Below, in pieces: positions 1 through 7,591 of a stretch of 20,745 nucleotides of DNA. The stretch is from NCBI GenBank assembly GCA_964541595.1, contig CAZIRO010000029.1:1-20745 (forward strand). Direction: 5' to 3'. A program made the position numbers and the translations under genes. Source of the DNA: CAZIRO01 sp964541595 (GTDB lineage Bacteria > Acidobacteriota > HRBIN11). Under the pieces are notes generated by a model, which was given only the letters and a program-made list of their open reading frames with translations, was not told the DNA's origin and ran no database searches. Each line of letters opens with the position of its first letter. Positions within the stretch are counted from its first letter, which is position 1.

Positions 1-115
1 CATGCACATCCTCCATCTGCGGACGTACGGGCGCAGGTTGTTCAGCGGTGCATTGCCCGCATGGCGTGACGTCGATACTGCCGGCAGTGACGGAGTACGG
101 CAACGGGAAACTCCG

Positions 116-149
116 CCACTCTTCCCCGTGCCACTTCCCCGCTCGTCAC
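116..149. repeat. short intergenic GTGAC/TTCCCC repeat cluster
   Basis: Just downstream of the glutamine amidotransferase gene the DNA carries spaced copies of CCACT(T/C)TTCCCC-like units, ending with CTCGTCAC. The same vocabulary (CGTCACTTCCCC, read on the other strand as GGGGAAGTGACG) recurs at 1614-1654 and in weaker form at 20710-20730. No reading frame explains it. The copies are degenerate and short, so this is a pattern call rather than an alignment. Confidence 0.4.
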
Positions 150-174
150 ATCGCGTTGCTCTGGAGATGCACCG

Positions 175-936
175 TCAAGATGGCACTTCCGTCGGTACTG
201 CACGCTGGCGGACGTGTTCCCGACAGACACGCAAAAAGAGTGAAAATATTCCGCGTGCGTCGGCGTCACGGTGGATCATCGTCTCCGGATGCCACTGTAC
301 CCCGAGAATCCACGGCGTGTCGTCCGCATGCCGGTACGCTTCCACGAGTCCGTCCGGCGCCCAGCCGATGGGTTGCAGGACCGGCGCCAGATGTTTGATC
401 CCCTGATGGTGGCTGGAATTTACCCGGATCTCCGTTTTATTCAACCAGCGCGCCAGTTCGGAATCCGGATCGAGCACCACCGTATGCGATGCGCAGTCCG
501 GTGGAGCCGTCTGACGGTGCGCGATCGCGCCCTGAAACTGTGACGGGATGTCCTGATACAGCGTACCCCCGAAAAAGACATTGATGATCTGACACCCGTA
601 ACAGATGCCGAGAATCGGTCGATTCAGTTCGACAGCCGTCTCCAGCCAGGCCCAGTCCTGGGTCTCGCGCAGCGGCGACAGGAGGCCGAGACTGGGCATG
701 GGTTCTTCACCGTAGCGGGCGGGATCCACATCACTGGAACTGCCTGAAAGAATCAGTCCGTGCAGATCGCGCATCATCGCCCGGCGACACTCGGGATCGT
801 GAATCGGCGGGAGCACTACGGGACAGCCGCCCGCCTGTAAGACGGCTTCGATGTAATCGACTTTGAGTTTGAGCCGACGTTCCGTACTGTCCACGTCGGG
901 GAGTATGCCCACGCGTGGCATCCACTCCGGACGCAT
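175..936 (-). CDS. class I glutamine amidotransferase, PuuD / gamma-glutamyl-GABA hydrolase type (peptidase C26)
   Basis: Predicted 253-residue cytoplasmic amidohydrolase. It has the class I amidotransferase triad: nucleophile Cys112 in GICYGCQ, followed by the glycine-rich turn of the nucleophile elbow, and His216 and Glu218 in GVQWHPE. The N-terminal PRVGILPD and the SGSSSDVDPARYGE segment are typical of the C26 family, which releases glutamate from gamma-glutamyl compounds such as gamma-glutamyl-GABA; family length is about 240-255. The ATG is preceded by GAGGTG at a normal distance. The gene follows the response-regulator gene by 10 nt and is probably cotranscribed with it. No putrescine or polyamine genes are nearby, so the substrate is open; a family assignment is safe, PuuD itself is not. 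Confidence 0.88.
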   Translation of the reverse strand: MRPEWMPRVGILPDVDSTERRLKLKVDYIEAVLQAGGCPVVLPPIHDPECRRAMMRDLHGLILSGSSSDVDPARYGEEPMPSLGLLSPLRETQDWAWLETAVELNRPILGICYGCQIINVFFGGTLYQDIPSQFQGAIAHRQTAPPDCASHTVVLDPDSELARWLNKTEIRVNSSHHQGIKHLAPVLQPIGWAPDGLVEAYRHADDTPWILGVQWHPETMIHRDADARGIFSLFLRVCREHVRQRAVPTEVPS

Positions 937-946
937 GGATCACACC

Positions 947-1513
947 TCACGTGAGAAATCGACTTGCGACCTGATAGAGTCGTTGCATCAGCGCTTCCGG
1001 GGTGCCAGGGGCCTCTTTGTTGATATAATGCGCAGGCGCACAATAGGATAGGACCCGTTTCAGGCTCTCGTCAACCCGAAAGGCCGAAAGGAAGATGATC
1101 GGCGTCGATCGCGTGCATTCAAATCCCTTTTCGATCCAGCGCAGGGCAATGGCGGCCTGGGCGCCGCTCAGGACGGGCATGCGAATGTCCATGATCACCA
1201 GCCGCAGCAGATGTCCCGAACGCAGCGCCCTGACGGCTGCCTGCAGGAATTCTCCGCCGTTCCGTGCGGTCCATATCTCTTCAAACATGTTGCGTTGCGC
1301 AAAGTAATCCCGAATGAGGGCCACCATGGTTTCCGAATCGTCCGCCACGATGAGGGTACCGCCGCTCGTGACTTTCTGCATCTGCACCCATTCCAGAGAA
1401 AACCCACAGTACGCGCACCGCAGTTCCACCATCTGCTGCTGCGCCTTTTCAACGACCGCACGATAGACCGGAACGTCTTCACCGCAACTTGGACAAAACC
1501 CACGGTCTGCCAT
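947..1513 (-). CDS. zinc-ribbon plus receiver-domain response regulator without output domain
   Basis: 188 residues. Residues 7-36 carry two CxxC pairs (Cys7/Cys10 and Cys33/Cys36), a probable zinc ribbon. Residues 53-188 form a CheY-like receiver: acidic pair Asp58/Asp59, phosphoacceptor Asp109 in IMDIRMP, switch Ser143 in FLSAF, and conserved Lys166 in YINKE. No DNA-binding or enzymatic domain follows, so it probably acts by protein-protein contact. An in-frame start 30 codons upstream exists, but the ATG at 1513 is preceded by a perfect AAGGAG at good spacing, and the upstream stretch looks non-coding. It is the first gene of a two-gene operon with the amidotransferase. No histidine kinase lies in the window, so the partner is unknown. 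Confidence 0.85.
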   Translation of the reverse strand: MADRGFCPSCGEDVPVYRAVVEKAQQQMVELRCAYCGFSLEWVQMQKVTSGGTLIVADDSETMVALIRDYFAQRNMFEEIWTARNGGEFLQAAVRALRSGHLLRLVIMDIRMPVLSGAQAAIALRWIEKGFECTRSTPIIFLSAFRVDESLKRVLSYCAPAHYINKEAPGTPEALMQRLYQVASRFLT

Positions 1514-1531
1514 GACCGTCTCCTTATCGGT

Positions 1532-1562
1532 GCATTTCCCAGGTGGTATGTTTCCCAAATGC
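1532..1562. promoter_or_regulatory. inverted/direct repeat upstream of the response-regulator gene
   Basis: GCATTT at 1532-1537 is the exact complement of AAATGC at 1557-1562, and the heptamer TTTCCCA occurs twice inside, 17 nt apart. The element lies 18 nt upstream of the response-regulator start, in the likely 5' leader. It could be an operator or a weak hairpin; nothing else supports either choice. Confidence 0.3.
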
Positions 1563-1613
1563 GGTGACACAACAAATGCCGGGAAGTGACAGGACACAGG
1601 CACAGGTCATCGC

Positions 1614-1654
1614 GTGACTTTTCCCCTCGTCACTTCCCCTTTCGTCACTTCACT
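1614..1654. repeat. tandem CGTCACTTCCCC-type intergenic repeat
   Basis: The 182-nt gap between queE and the response-regulator gene contains three consecutive units of the form (C)GTCACTT(C)CCC(C)TT, preceded by an inverted GTGAC. A degenerate version of the same words lies at 116-149. The units are about 14-15 nt apart. The rest of this gap shows no gene. Confidence 0.5.
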
Positions 1655-1695
1655 GCGGAAATGCACCTCTTCAAAATGAGTAACGCGACATGTGA

Positions 1696-2460
1696 TCATT
1701 CCGCCGTTGAACAGGAGTCCCCCTGCCGCGCCGGGTACGCGCCCCGTGGGGACGCTGCCGGTGCGGAGGTATGGCGGGTCCACTGTGCGTAAACGGCCGG
1801 GTCCATGCCCTCGTCCAGATGAATGTACTTGTGCAGCTGGATCTGTAACCGGATCGGAAGACCCGTGCGCAGGATCGCACGGGCGAGCGATTTTGCCGAG
1901 AACTCCCCATGCGCGGGTGAGAACAGGATTTCCCAGCGTGCAACGAGGTCCATGGTCCGGACAAAATCCACGGCCCAGTAAAAGTCCCGCCAGGTACGGA
2001 TGACAAACTTCAACTGGTCCCACGGCATCAACCATCGAAAATTGGGAAAGTAAAAAGACGGGCACTCCCCGCTGTCCGGGCATTTGACATCGACGATCTT
2101 CACCACGCGTGGGGGCACCGCTGCGATCGAGCACGCACCGCTCGTTTCCAACAGCACACGATAGCCCCGTTCCAGCAGGGTTTCCATCAGGGGGATCACG
2201 TTTTTTTGCAACAATGGCTCCCCGCCGGTGATCTCGACCAGCCGACACGGATAGCGCGCAATGGCACGCAGGATATCCGGAATGGTCATGGTCATACCGG
2301 CGTAAAATGCATGGGCACTGTCGCAGTACACGCAGCGCAGGTGACAACCGGTCAGTCGGATAAAAATGCAGGGATACCCCATCCAGGTAGATTCCCCCTG
2401 AATGGAGTAGTATATCTCACTGATCCGCAACGTCTTTGCGGGACGTGATCGTTTCGCCAT
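1696..2460 (-). CDS. queE: 7-carboxy-7-deazaguanine synthase (radical SAM)
   Basis: QueE converts 6-carboxy-tetrahydropterin to 7-carboxy-7-deazaguanine in queuosine/preQ1 synthesis, using a [4Fe-4S] cluster, SAM and Mg. Of 254 residues, SEIYYSIQGES near residue 14 is the QueE signature for the substrate loop; Cys39, Cys43 and Cys46 form the CxxxCxxC cluster motif; ITGGEPLLQ is the SAM-contact GGE motif; DVKCPDSGE and the C-terminal RLQIQLHKYI match the family. The ATG at 2460 is preferred over a TTG two codons upstream. No clear Shine-Dalgarno is seen, and the start lies 16 nt after the TPR gene, so coupled translation is likely. The last roughly 25 residues are Ser/Ala/Arg-rich and unlike the conserved core. 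No queC, queD or queF is in the window. Confidence 0.93.
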   Translation of the reverse strand: MAKRSRPAKTLRISEIYYSIQGESTWMGYPCIFIRLTGCHLRCVYCDSAHAFYAGMTMTIPDILRAIARYPCRLVEITGGEPLLQKNVIPLMETLLERGYRVLLETSGACSIAAVPPRVVKIVDVKCPDSGECPSFYFPNFRWLMPWDQLKFVIRTWRDFYWAVDFVRTMDLVARWEILFSPAHGEFSAKSLARAILRTGLPIRLQIQLHKYIHLDEGMDPAVYAQWTRHTSAPAASPRGAYPARQGDSCSTAE

Positions 2461-2476
2461 GGGCAATAGACTCTAT

Positions 2477-3082
2477 TTATTTTAACACATTTTCACAGAG
2501 TTGTCGAACGGGTGCGGCCGTTGCGCACCGTAACCGGATCGTACGGTAATCCGACCAGTACATGGCCACGCGGTGGGGCGGCGCCAGGAGGAGCGCGGCG
2601 GTAATGGCGGCATGCGCGGCCGCGCAGTCGTTGCGTGCCAGGGCCACGCGGGCCAGTGTGTGATAGAACCGATCCCGGGGGCCGGCCGTGGCATGAACAG
2701 CACGACAGGCCCACGTCATCGCCGCATGCAGGTGGCGTCCCCACTGCAGTGCGACCCATGCGAGGTTGTTCCAGCACTCGGCACACCGGGGGGCCCGTTC
2801 TGCCGCCGCGCGGAATGCCCGGAAGGCGGGCTTCCATTCGTGTTGAACTGCGTACAGCACGCCCAGGTTGTAATACGGGCGATACCACTGCGGCCGTTTG
2901 CGGATCGCCCGGCGAAACGCACGTTCGGCCGCCCGATAGGCGCCCTCACGCATGTACTGCACACCGAGGTCGTTGTGGGCTTCGGCGGGGAGCGGATCGT
3001 GCAATACGATGATGTGCGCCCCACACCCCATCCACAGGACCGTCGTGATCAACGGCAGGAATACACCTGGGTTCCGAAGCAT
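2477..3082 (-). CDS. small TPR-repeat protein with N-terminal signal or anchor, possible lipoprotein
   Basis: 201 residues. The N-terminus has a short hydrophobic stretch (residues 7-18) ending in WMGC with Cys20; this resembles a lipobox but Trp at -3 is unusual, so lipidation is uncertain. The remainder is helical with tetratricopeptide-type repeats: AHNDLGVQYMREGAYRAAERAFRRAI near 35-60, YYNLGVLYAVQHEWKPAFRAFRAA near 70-93, then CWNNLAWVALQWGRHLHAAM and a weaker fourth unit. Such proteins scaffold protein complexes, here probably at the cell envelope. It is the first gene of an operon with queE. There is no evident functional link to deazaguanine synthesis. The partner is unknown. Confidence 0.8.
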   Translation of the reverse strand: MLRNPGVFLPLITTVLWMGCGAHIIVLHDPLPAEAHNDLGVQYMREGAYRAAERAFRRAIRKRPQWYRPYYNLGVLYAVQHEWKPAFRAFRAAAERAPRCAECWNNLAWVALQWGRHLHAAMTWACRAVHATAGPRDRFYHTLARVALARNDCAAAHAAITAALLLAPPHRVAMYWSDYRTIRLRCATAAPVRQLCENVLK

Positions 3083-3154
3083 GCAATACCCGCTCCCGAC
3101 GCGCGTGCAATAGACGTACAGGGTACCCGGGAGTGGCCGAACAGCTCGTCCCTC

Positions 3155-3184
3155 AATGTATCACACCTTTCCGGGCGCGTGCAA
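3155..3184 (-). promoter_or_regulatory. putative promoter for the TPR-queE operon
   Basis: On the minus strand an extended -10 (TGA-TACATT; hexamer at 3155-3160) lies 18 nt from a weak -35 TTGCAC (3179-3184), about 70 nt upstream of the TPR start. Its -35 sits almost back to back with the plus-strand -35 at 3188. Confidence 0.45.
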
Positions 3185-3187
3185 GGT

Positions 3188-3216
3188 TTGAGCCACTCGC
3201 GGAAGTGCAGTATGAT
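3188..3216 (+). promoter_or_regulatory. sigma70-type promoter for the seven-gene operon
   Basis: TTGAGC (3188-3193), a 17-nt spacer and TATGAT (3211-3216) closely match the sigma70 consensus. The predicted transcription start, near 3223, falls after the in-frame ATGs at 3212 and 3215. That makes a downstream ATG (3242 or 3251) the likely start of the HEAT-repeat gene. Confidence 0.6.
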
Positions 3217-3241
3217 GGTTGCCACCCCAAACCGGTCAACG

Positions 3242-4621
3242 ATGGCAATCATGATGCGCCGGATTACGATCCTGTGTACCGTAGGGTTCATCTGGACAGT
3301 TGCGTTGCCGGCGGCTGCCCAGCAGGCACGTATCACGCCGGACGATTGGGTTGCGCTGCTGCAACACGGGACGCCGGAAGAAAAAATCCGTGCAGCCCGT
3401 ATGCTGGCCGATCTCCAGGCCATCGAAACGATACCGGCGCTCGGTGCCGCGCTGGACGATCCGGAACCCAAAGTACGTTTCTACGTGATCCGTGCACTGG
3501 GGAGCCTGCGCGATCCCGGTGTGGAACCATACTGGGGAAAAGCCCTGCGCGATCCGGTGGGGGAGAATCGCCGGGAGGCCTATAAATTCATGATGGCCTA
3601 TTATCTCGGTGTTCCGGTACCGCCGACCTGGAAACAGATCCTGCCCGGATTTTATCGGGAACCCCGACAGGAACGTTTACCCTGGAAGACGGTCCACGCT
3701 TCTGTCGTGGAAGCGTTGCGGCAGTGGTTGCGTGCGGATGACGACACGTGGATCGCGCTGGCTGTCAACGCAGCCGGTCGACTCTGGATTCACGCGCTGG
3801 TGCCCGATCTCGTGCATCTGCTGCAAACCGCCCAGGCGAAACGTGTGGTCATGAACGTATTTCGTACACTGGGTCGATTGCACGCCTGCACCGCACTGCA
3901 ATCCCTGCAGCACTGGTTGAACAGTCCGGACATCGAGATCCTCGAACGGGTGGTCTGGGCCGTTGCCCAGTGTGCGGGCACCTGGCCGGCGGTGGGGGAC
4001 CGTCTGTTCGCCGAATACAACCGCACACGCGATGCACGCCGACGGTTCGTGTTCTTCCAGGGACTGGCATATACGGGATACGCGCCCGCCGCATCGCTTT
4101 TCGTCCGGGGACTCACGTCGGACGACGCCCGCACGCGGATGGTGGCTGCGGAGGGTCTGGGGCGTATCGGCGATCCACAGTATCAGGAAGATCTCGGACG
4201 CGCGTTCCTCCAGGAGACCGACCCCGGTGCACGACTGGCCATGGATTTTGCGCTTTTCCTGCTGGGACGGCGAGAACACGCGGTGGATTTCATCCGCGTG
4301 CTCCAGGAGGAGAACGACGATCGGTACTGGCAACTCGCCGGTTATGTGGCCGAGGCCGGAGAACGCATCATACCGGAGATGTTCCGCTACTTCGACCGTC
4401 TGGAGCGCAAGGTGCAGCTCCGGGTTCTGCAACTCGCCTCGCACACGGATGCCACCGACGTCATCCCGCTGCTCGAGCGGTATTTGAACAGTCCGGACGA
4501 AGAGATTGTCGTCGCCGCGTTTGAGAGTATCAAGATCATTCGTCAGGCACACCGATTGCGCCAGGCGGGACAGGCGGCACCGCCGGCAACGCCATCCGGA
4601 GCGACAGATGCACCGCATTGA
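3242..4621 (+). CDS. exported HEAT-repeat protein
   Basis: About 459 residues. An N-terminal signal peptide has a basic MMRR region, a hydrophobic core and LPAAAQ as probable cleavage site, so the mature protein should be periplasmic or external. The rest is built from HEAT-like helical pairs, for instance KIRAARMLADLQAIETIPAL, PKVRFYVIRALGSL, RTRMVAAEGLGRIGD and DATDVIPLLERYLNSPDEEI, so it is a scaffold rather than an enzyme; no catalytic motif is seen. The start is uncertain: ATGs at 3212, 3215, 3242, 3251 and 3254 are in frame. I chose 3242 because the promoter -10 overlaps the first two. The gene overlaps the next by 14 nt and heads the operon. Its role in the pathway is unknown. Confidence 0.8.
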   Translation: MAIMMRRITILCTVGFIWTVALPAAAQQARITPDDWVALLQHGTPEEKIRAARMLADLQAIETIPALGAALDDPEPKVRFYVIRALGSLRDPGVEPYWGKALRDPVGENRREAYKFMMAYYLGVPVPPTWKQILPGFYREPRQERLPWKTVHASVVEALRQWLRADDDTWIALAVNAAGRLWIHALVPDLVHLLQTAQAKRVVMNVFRTLGRLHACTALQSLQHWLNSPDIEILERVVWAVAQCAGTWPAVGDRLFAEYNRTRDARRRFVFFQGLAYTGYAPAASLFVRGLTSDDARTRMVAAEGLGRIGDPQYQEDLGRAFLQETDPGARLAMDFALFLLGRREHAVDFIRVLQEENDDRYWQLAGYVAEAGERIIPEMFRYFDRLERKVQLRVLQLASHTDATDVIPLLERYLNSPDEEIVVAAFESIKIIRQAHRLRQAGQAAPPATPSGATDAPH

Positions 4622-5456
4622 GTGGTCTGCCCAGTTCATTCTGTGGGTGGTGCCCACGATGTTTGTGGTCGCCGCCGGACTGTTTTTTCCACGGGTGACC
4701 GGCAGCGGATGGTTCGCGATGGCCGTGGGCATTGGTCTGCTACAGTGGTTTCAATGGGGACGCCAGACACGTGTCCCGCTTCTGCTCGCCGTTGCCGTGG
4801 TGTGTGCGCTCTGTCTGGGATTCGGTGTTGTACTCGTCGGCGTGACGCTGTCCGGTACGGCGGATGTGCGGTTCGTTGCCCGTTTCGTCGGGCTCGTTCT
4901 GCTGGGCGCGGGACTCCGGTGGATCCCCTATCGCCATCAGACGTTCGCGCACCGGTGGCTCCGATGGGGGATCATGGTGCTCGGCGAGTGGGCGTATGTG
5001 ACCGGATGGATCGGGCTGGCGTGGACCGTTCGGACGGGACCGACAATGGTGGCGTGGCTCGAACAGTGGCCGGTCATCGTTCCGGCCGGTATCGTCGTGG
5101 CGATCATGACTGCCGAGTTTCTGGGACTGCAGGCGGTACTCCAGATCAATCCCACCCATGCCACCGCCGTGCGGCGCTGTCGTCGTCTGCGCGGTGGGAT
5201 ATTCGCAATGGTGGTGCTGCTACCCGTTGTGGCCGTGCTCACCCGTGTGTTGCCCACGGTGTGGCTGCTGCTGGGGTTGCTCTGGATGTATTCCTACCGG
5301 ACGTATCGGATGCTGGTCACATACGCGGCGGGCATCCACACGCAAACGGTTCCGCATCCACCGATTGAGACCATTCGCATGCGCACCATTCGAGAAACCG
5401 TATACTACAGCCTTGCACTCGTGATGTGCACACTCGCGACCTTTCAAACTCTATGA
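4608..5456 (+). CDS. polytopic membrane protein, possible UbiA-fold relative lacking Asp motifs
   Basis: 282 residues with about eight to nine hydrophobic segments (near residues 10-27, 33-50, 58-82, 87-105, 122-142, 155-175, 194-228 as a pair, 260-280). GGAG lies at good spacing before the ATG, which overlaps the preceding gene by 14 nt. I do not recognise the family with certainty. The number and spacing of helices, the basic loop RRCRRLRGG and the RTIRE-containing C-terminus are reminiscent of UbiA-superfamily prenyltransferases, and a true UbiA lies two genes downstream. The two Asp-rich substrate motifs are absent, so prenyl transfer by the usual mechanism is unlikely. The UbiA comparison is inference from layout, not alignment. 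Confidence 0.75.
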   Translation: MHRIEWSAQFILWVVPTMFVVAAGLFFPRVTGSGWFAMAVGIGLLQWFQWGRQTRVPLLLAVAVVCALCLGFGVVLVGVTLSGTADVRFVARFVGLVLLGAGLRWIPYRHQTFAHRWLRWGIMVLGEWAYVTGWIGLAWTVRTGPTMVAWLEQWPVIVPAGIVVAIMTAEFLGLQAVLQINPTHATAVRRCRRLRGGIFAMVVLLPVVAVLTRVLPTVWLLLGLLWMYSYRTYRMLVTYAAGIHTQTVPHPPIETIRMRTIRETVYYSLALVMCTLATFQTL

Positions 5457-5468
5457 GAGGAGGGCGGA

Positions 5469-6683
5469 ATGGATCGCTGGTTGCAACTGCTCCACGATCT
5501 GGTCATCACCCACACGACCAAAATGGTCGTTCTCTCCTGCGACGGGCTCGGGGATGCGCCGTTTCACGAGGGAAAAACGGCACTGGAAGCCGCGCACACT
5601 CCCAACCTGGACACGCTCGCGCAGCGATCCGCGCTGGGTCTGGCGGACATCGTCGGCCCCGGTATCACACCCGGTAGCGGACCCGGCCATCTGGCCATTT
5701 TCGGATATGACCCGCTCACGGTGCAGGTCGGCCGTGGCGTCCTGTCCGCACTGGGAATTGACTTTCCGCTCCAGCCCGATGACATCGCGGCACGCGGCAA
5801 TTTCGCCACGATGGACCGCGATACCGGCGTGATCGTCGATCGACGTGCGGGACGCATTCCCACCGAAGAGTGCATGCGGTTGACCGAACGTCTGCAACGG
5901 GAAATCCCGGAGATCGATGGCGTGCAGATTTTCGTGCGTCCGGAAAAGAAACATCGGTTTGTCCTGGTGCTGCGCGGTGAGGGACTGGATCCCGCTGTGA
6001 CCGATACGGATCCACAACAACCGGGACTGCCGCCGCTGGAACCGCAGCCACAAAAACCGGACGCCGAAAAAACCGCCGGCATTCTTCGGGAGTTCACCCG
6101 CCGGGCATATGCGGTGCTGAGGGACGAACCCCATGCGAATGCCGTGCTCCTGCGCGGGCTGGACCGGCGTCCGGACCTGCCCCGGTTTCCGGACCTGTAT
6201 CGCCTGCGTGCGGTGGGGATTGCAGCATACCCGATGTACCGTGGTCTGGCACGGCTCGTGGGTATGGAGGTGATCGCCGCCGGAGAACAGGTCCATCAGA
6301 CATTTCTCGAAGTGCAAAAGCACTGGGACGCGTATGACTATTTCTTCGTGCACGTCAAAAAGACGGACAGTGCCGGCGAGGACGGCGATTTCGAGGGTAA
6401 GGTCCGCGTGCTGGAGGAAGTGGACCGCGCGCTTCCGATTCTCATGGGGCTCAACCCGGACGTCCTGGTCGTCACCGGCGACCATTCCACACCGGCTGTC
6501 CTCCGCAGCCACAGCTGGCACCCGGTCCCCTTCCTGCTGCACTCACGATATGCACGATTTGATGCGACGCTTCGGTTTACCGAAATGGACTGTGCACGCG
6601 GGTCACTCGGACGGTTTCCCATGCGGTACGCCATGGCCATGATTCTTGCAAACGCTGGACGACTCAAGAAATTCGGCGCCTGA
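5469..6683 (+). CDS. apgM: 2,3-bisphosphoglycerate-independent phosphoglycerate mutase, archaeal type
   Basis: ApgM interconverts 3- and 2-phosphoglycerate without bisphosphoglycerate and belongs to the alkaline phosphatase superfamily with two divalent metals. The 404-residue length matches the family. Visible are the metal-binding SCDGLGD (Asp25), the nucleophile region TPGSGPGHLAIFGYDP (Ser70), RGNFAT, HVKKTDSAGEDGDFEGK and the C-terminal metal motif TGDHSTP. About 18 residues precede the usual MVVLSCDG start, but AGGAGG lies correctly placed before the ATG at 5469. It sits 12 nt after the membrane-protein gene inside an operon otherwise suggestive of lipid or quinone synthesis, an odd place for a glycolytic enzyme. 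Catalytic residues look intact. Confidence 0.9.
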   Translation: MDRWLQLLHDLVITHTTKMVVLSCDGLGDAPFHEGKTALEAAHTPNLDTLAQRSALGLADIVGPGITPGSGPGHLAIFGYDPLTVQVGRGVLSALGIDFPLQPDDIAARGNFATMDRDTGVIVDRRAGRIPTEECMRLTERLQREIPEIDGVQIFVRPEKKHRFVLVLRGEGLDPAVTDTDPQQPGLPPLEPQPQKPDAEKTAGILREFTRRAYAVLRDEPHANAVLLRGLDRRPDLPRFPDLYRLRAVGIAAYPMYRGLARLVGMEVIAAGEQVHQTFLEVQKHWDAYDYFFVHVKKTDSAGEDGDFEGKVRVLEEVDRALPILMGLNPDVLVVTGDHSTPAVLRSHSWHPVPFLLHSRYARFDATLRFTEMDCARGSLGRFPMRYAMAMILANAGRLKKFGA

Positions 6684-6693
6684 CGCCGATGCC

Positions 6694-7590
6694 ATGCGGG
6701 GGACCCACATATTCACGCGCTGGCAACCGATCGTTGCCCATCTGCGGTTGCGGTTTTCGTGGATTCTCATGCCGATTTTCTGTTTCGGATTCTATCTGGG
6801 ACGCGGCGCGGTGACCCTGCGATCGGTGCTCGGGTTTCTGGTGATTCATCTGTTGCTGTACGGCGGTGCGAACGCGTTTAATTCATATTACGACCGGGAC
6901 ACGGGACCCATCGGTGGTCTGTATCATCCGCCACCGGTCACCCGGGGAGTATGGACCGCGGCGGTGACCCTGAAGATCACGGGTGGCATCCTTGCGACGC
7001 TGATCGGAGGCATGTTTTCTATCGTATACTGGACGTTTGTCGGGCTCTCTCTGGCGTATTCTCATCCGCGTATCCGTCTGAAACGGTATCCCGTCATCGG
7101 TGCACTCACCGTTGCATTCGGACAGGGGGGTCTCGGGTTTCTTGCCGGCTGGGTACTGGGCCGTCCCCTGGGCGCCCTGCGTTCCCTGGAGGGCACCCTC
7201 GGACTTGCCACGACCATGCTGTTTACGGTGGCACTGTACCCGTTGACGCAGAGTTATCAGATCGATACAGATCGGCTGCGTGGTGACCGCACGTTACCGG
7301 TGGTTCTGGGGACTCCGGGTGCCTTTCGATTCAGTCAGATCGCGCTGCTTCTCGCCGGTGTCTGCGGGGGCATTCTGTTTGGTCTGCACGAGAGCGTTCC
7401 GGAGGGATGCGCGCTCGGGGCATATACGATCGTGCTGGCGGCGTCGGTGCACCGTGCGGCACGTCGATGGGCCACGTGGTCGCTACGTCGGAAATATACG
7501 TGGGTCATGCGTTTCGGAGAGATCAATGCGCTTGTCATCATGGCGTATCTCGCCGTAAAATATGCGTGGATGCAGGTTGTTGGGAGTTGA
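6694..7590 (+). CDS. UbiA-family prenyltransferase
   Basis: Integral membrane enzyme expected to attach an isoprenoid chain to an aromatic or polar acceptor. Of 298 residues, Asn60-Asp67-Asp69 in NAFNSYYDRDTG is the first Asp-rich motif and Asp191-Asp193-Asp198 in YQIDTDRLRGDRTLP is the second; both bind the Mg-diphosphate of the prenyl donor. About nine hydrophobic helices surround them. The family includes menaquinone (MenA), ubiquinone, heme O, chlorophyll and archaeal lipid enzymes; subfamily cannot be fixed by eye. The ATG at 6694, 10 nt after apgM, is preferred over a TTG at 6646; neither has a good ribosome site, so coupling is likely. The methyltransferase follows after 1 nt. Confidence 0.87.
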   Translation: MRGTHIFTRWQPIVAHLRLRFSWILMPIFCFGFYLGRGAVTLRSVLGFLVIHLLLYGGANAFNSYYDRDTGPIGGLYHPPPVTRGVWTAAVTLKITGGILATLIGGMFSIVYWTFVGLSLAYSHPRIRLKRYPVIGALTVAFGQGGLGFLAGWVLGRPLGALRSLEGTLGLATTMLFTVALYPLTQSYQIDTDRLRGDRTLPVVLGTPGAFRFSQIALLLAGVCGGILFGLHESVPEGCALGAYTIVLAASVHRAARRWATWSLRRKYTWVMRFGEINALVIMAYLAVKYAWMQVVGS

Positions 7591-7591
7591 A

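Noticed and set aside
2..406. 134-codon plus-strand reading frame at the left edge
   Set aside because: It runs opposite to the amidotransferase gene through its C-terminal motif region, has no recognisable domain and no ribosome site. It is a shadow frame in GC-rich DNA.
3677..4732. 351-codon minus-strand frame opposite the HEAT-repeat gene
   Set aside because: Composition is Cys/His/Arg-rich and without domain signals, while the plus strand gives a signal peptide and regular HEAT repeats. It is a shadow.
5451..6542. 363-codon minus-strand frame opposite apgM
   Set aside because: The plus-strand frame has clear ApgM motifs; the antisense product has no recognisable feature.
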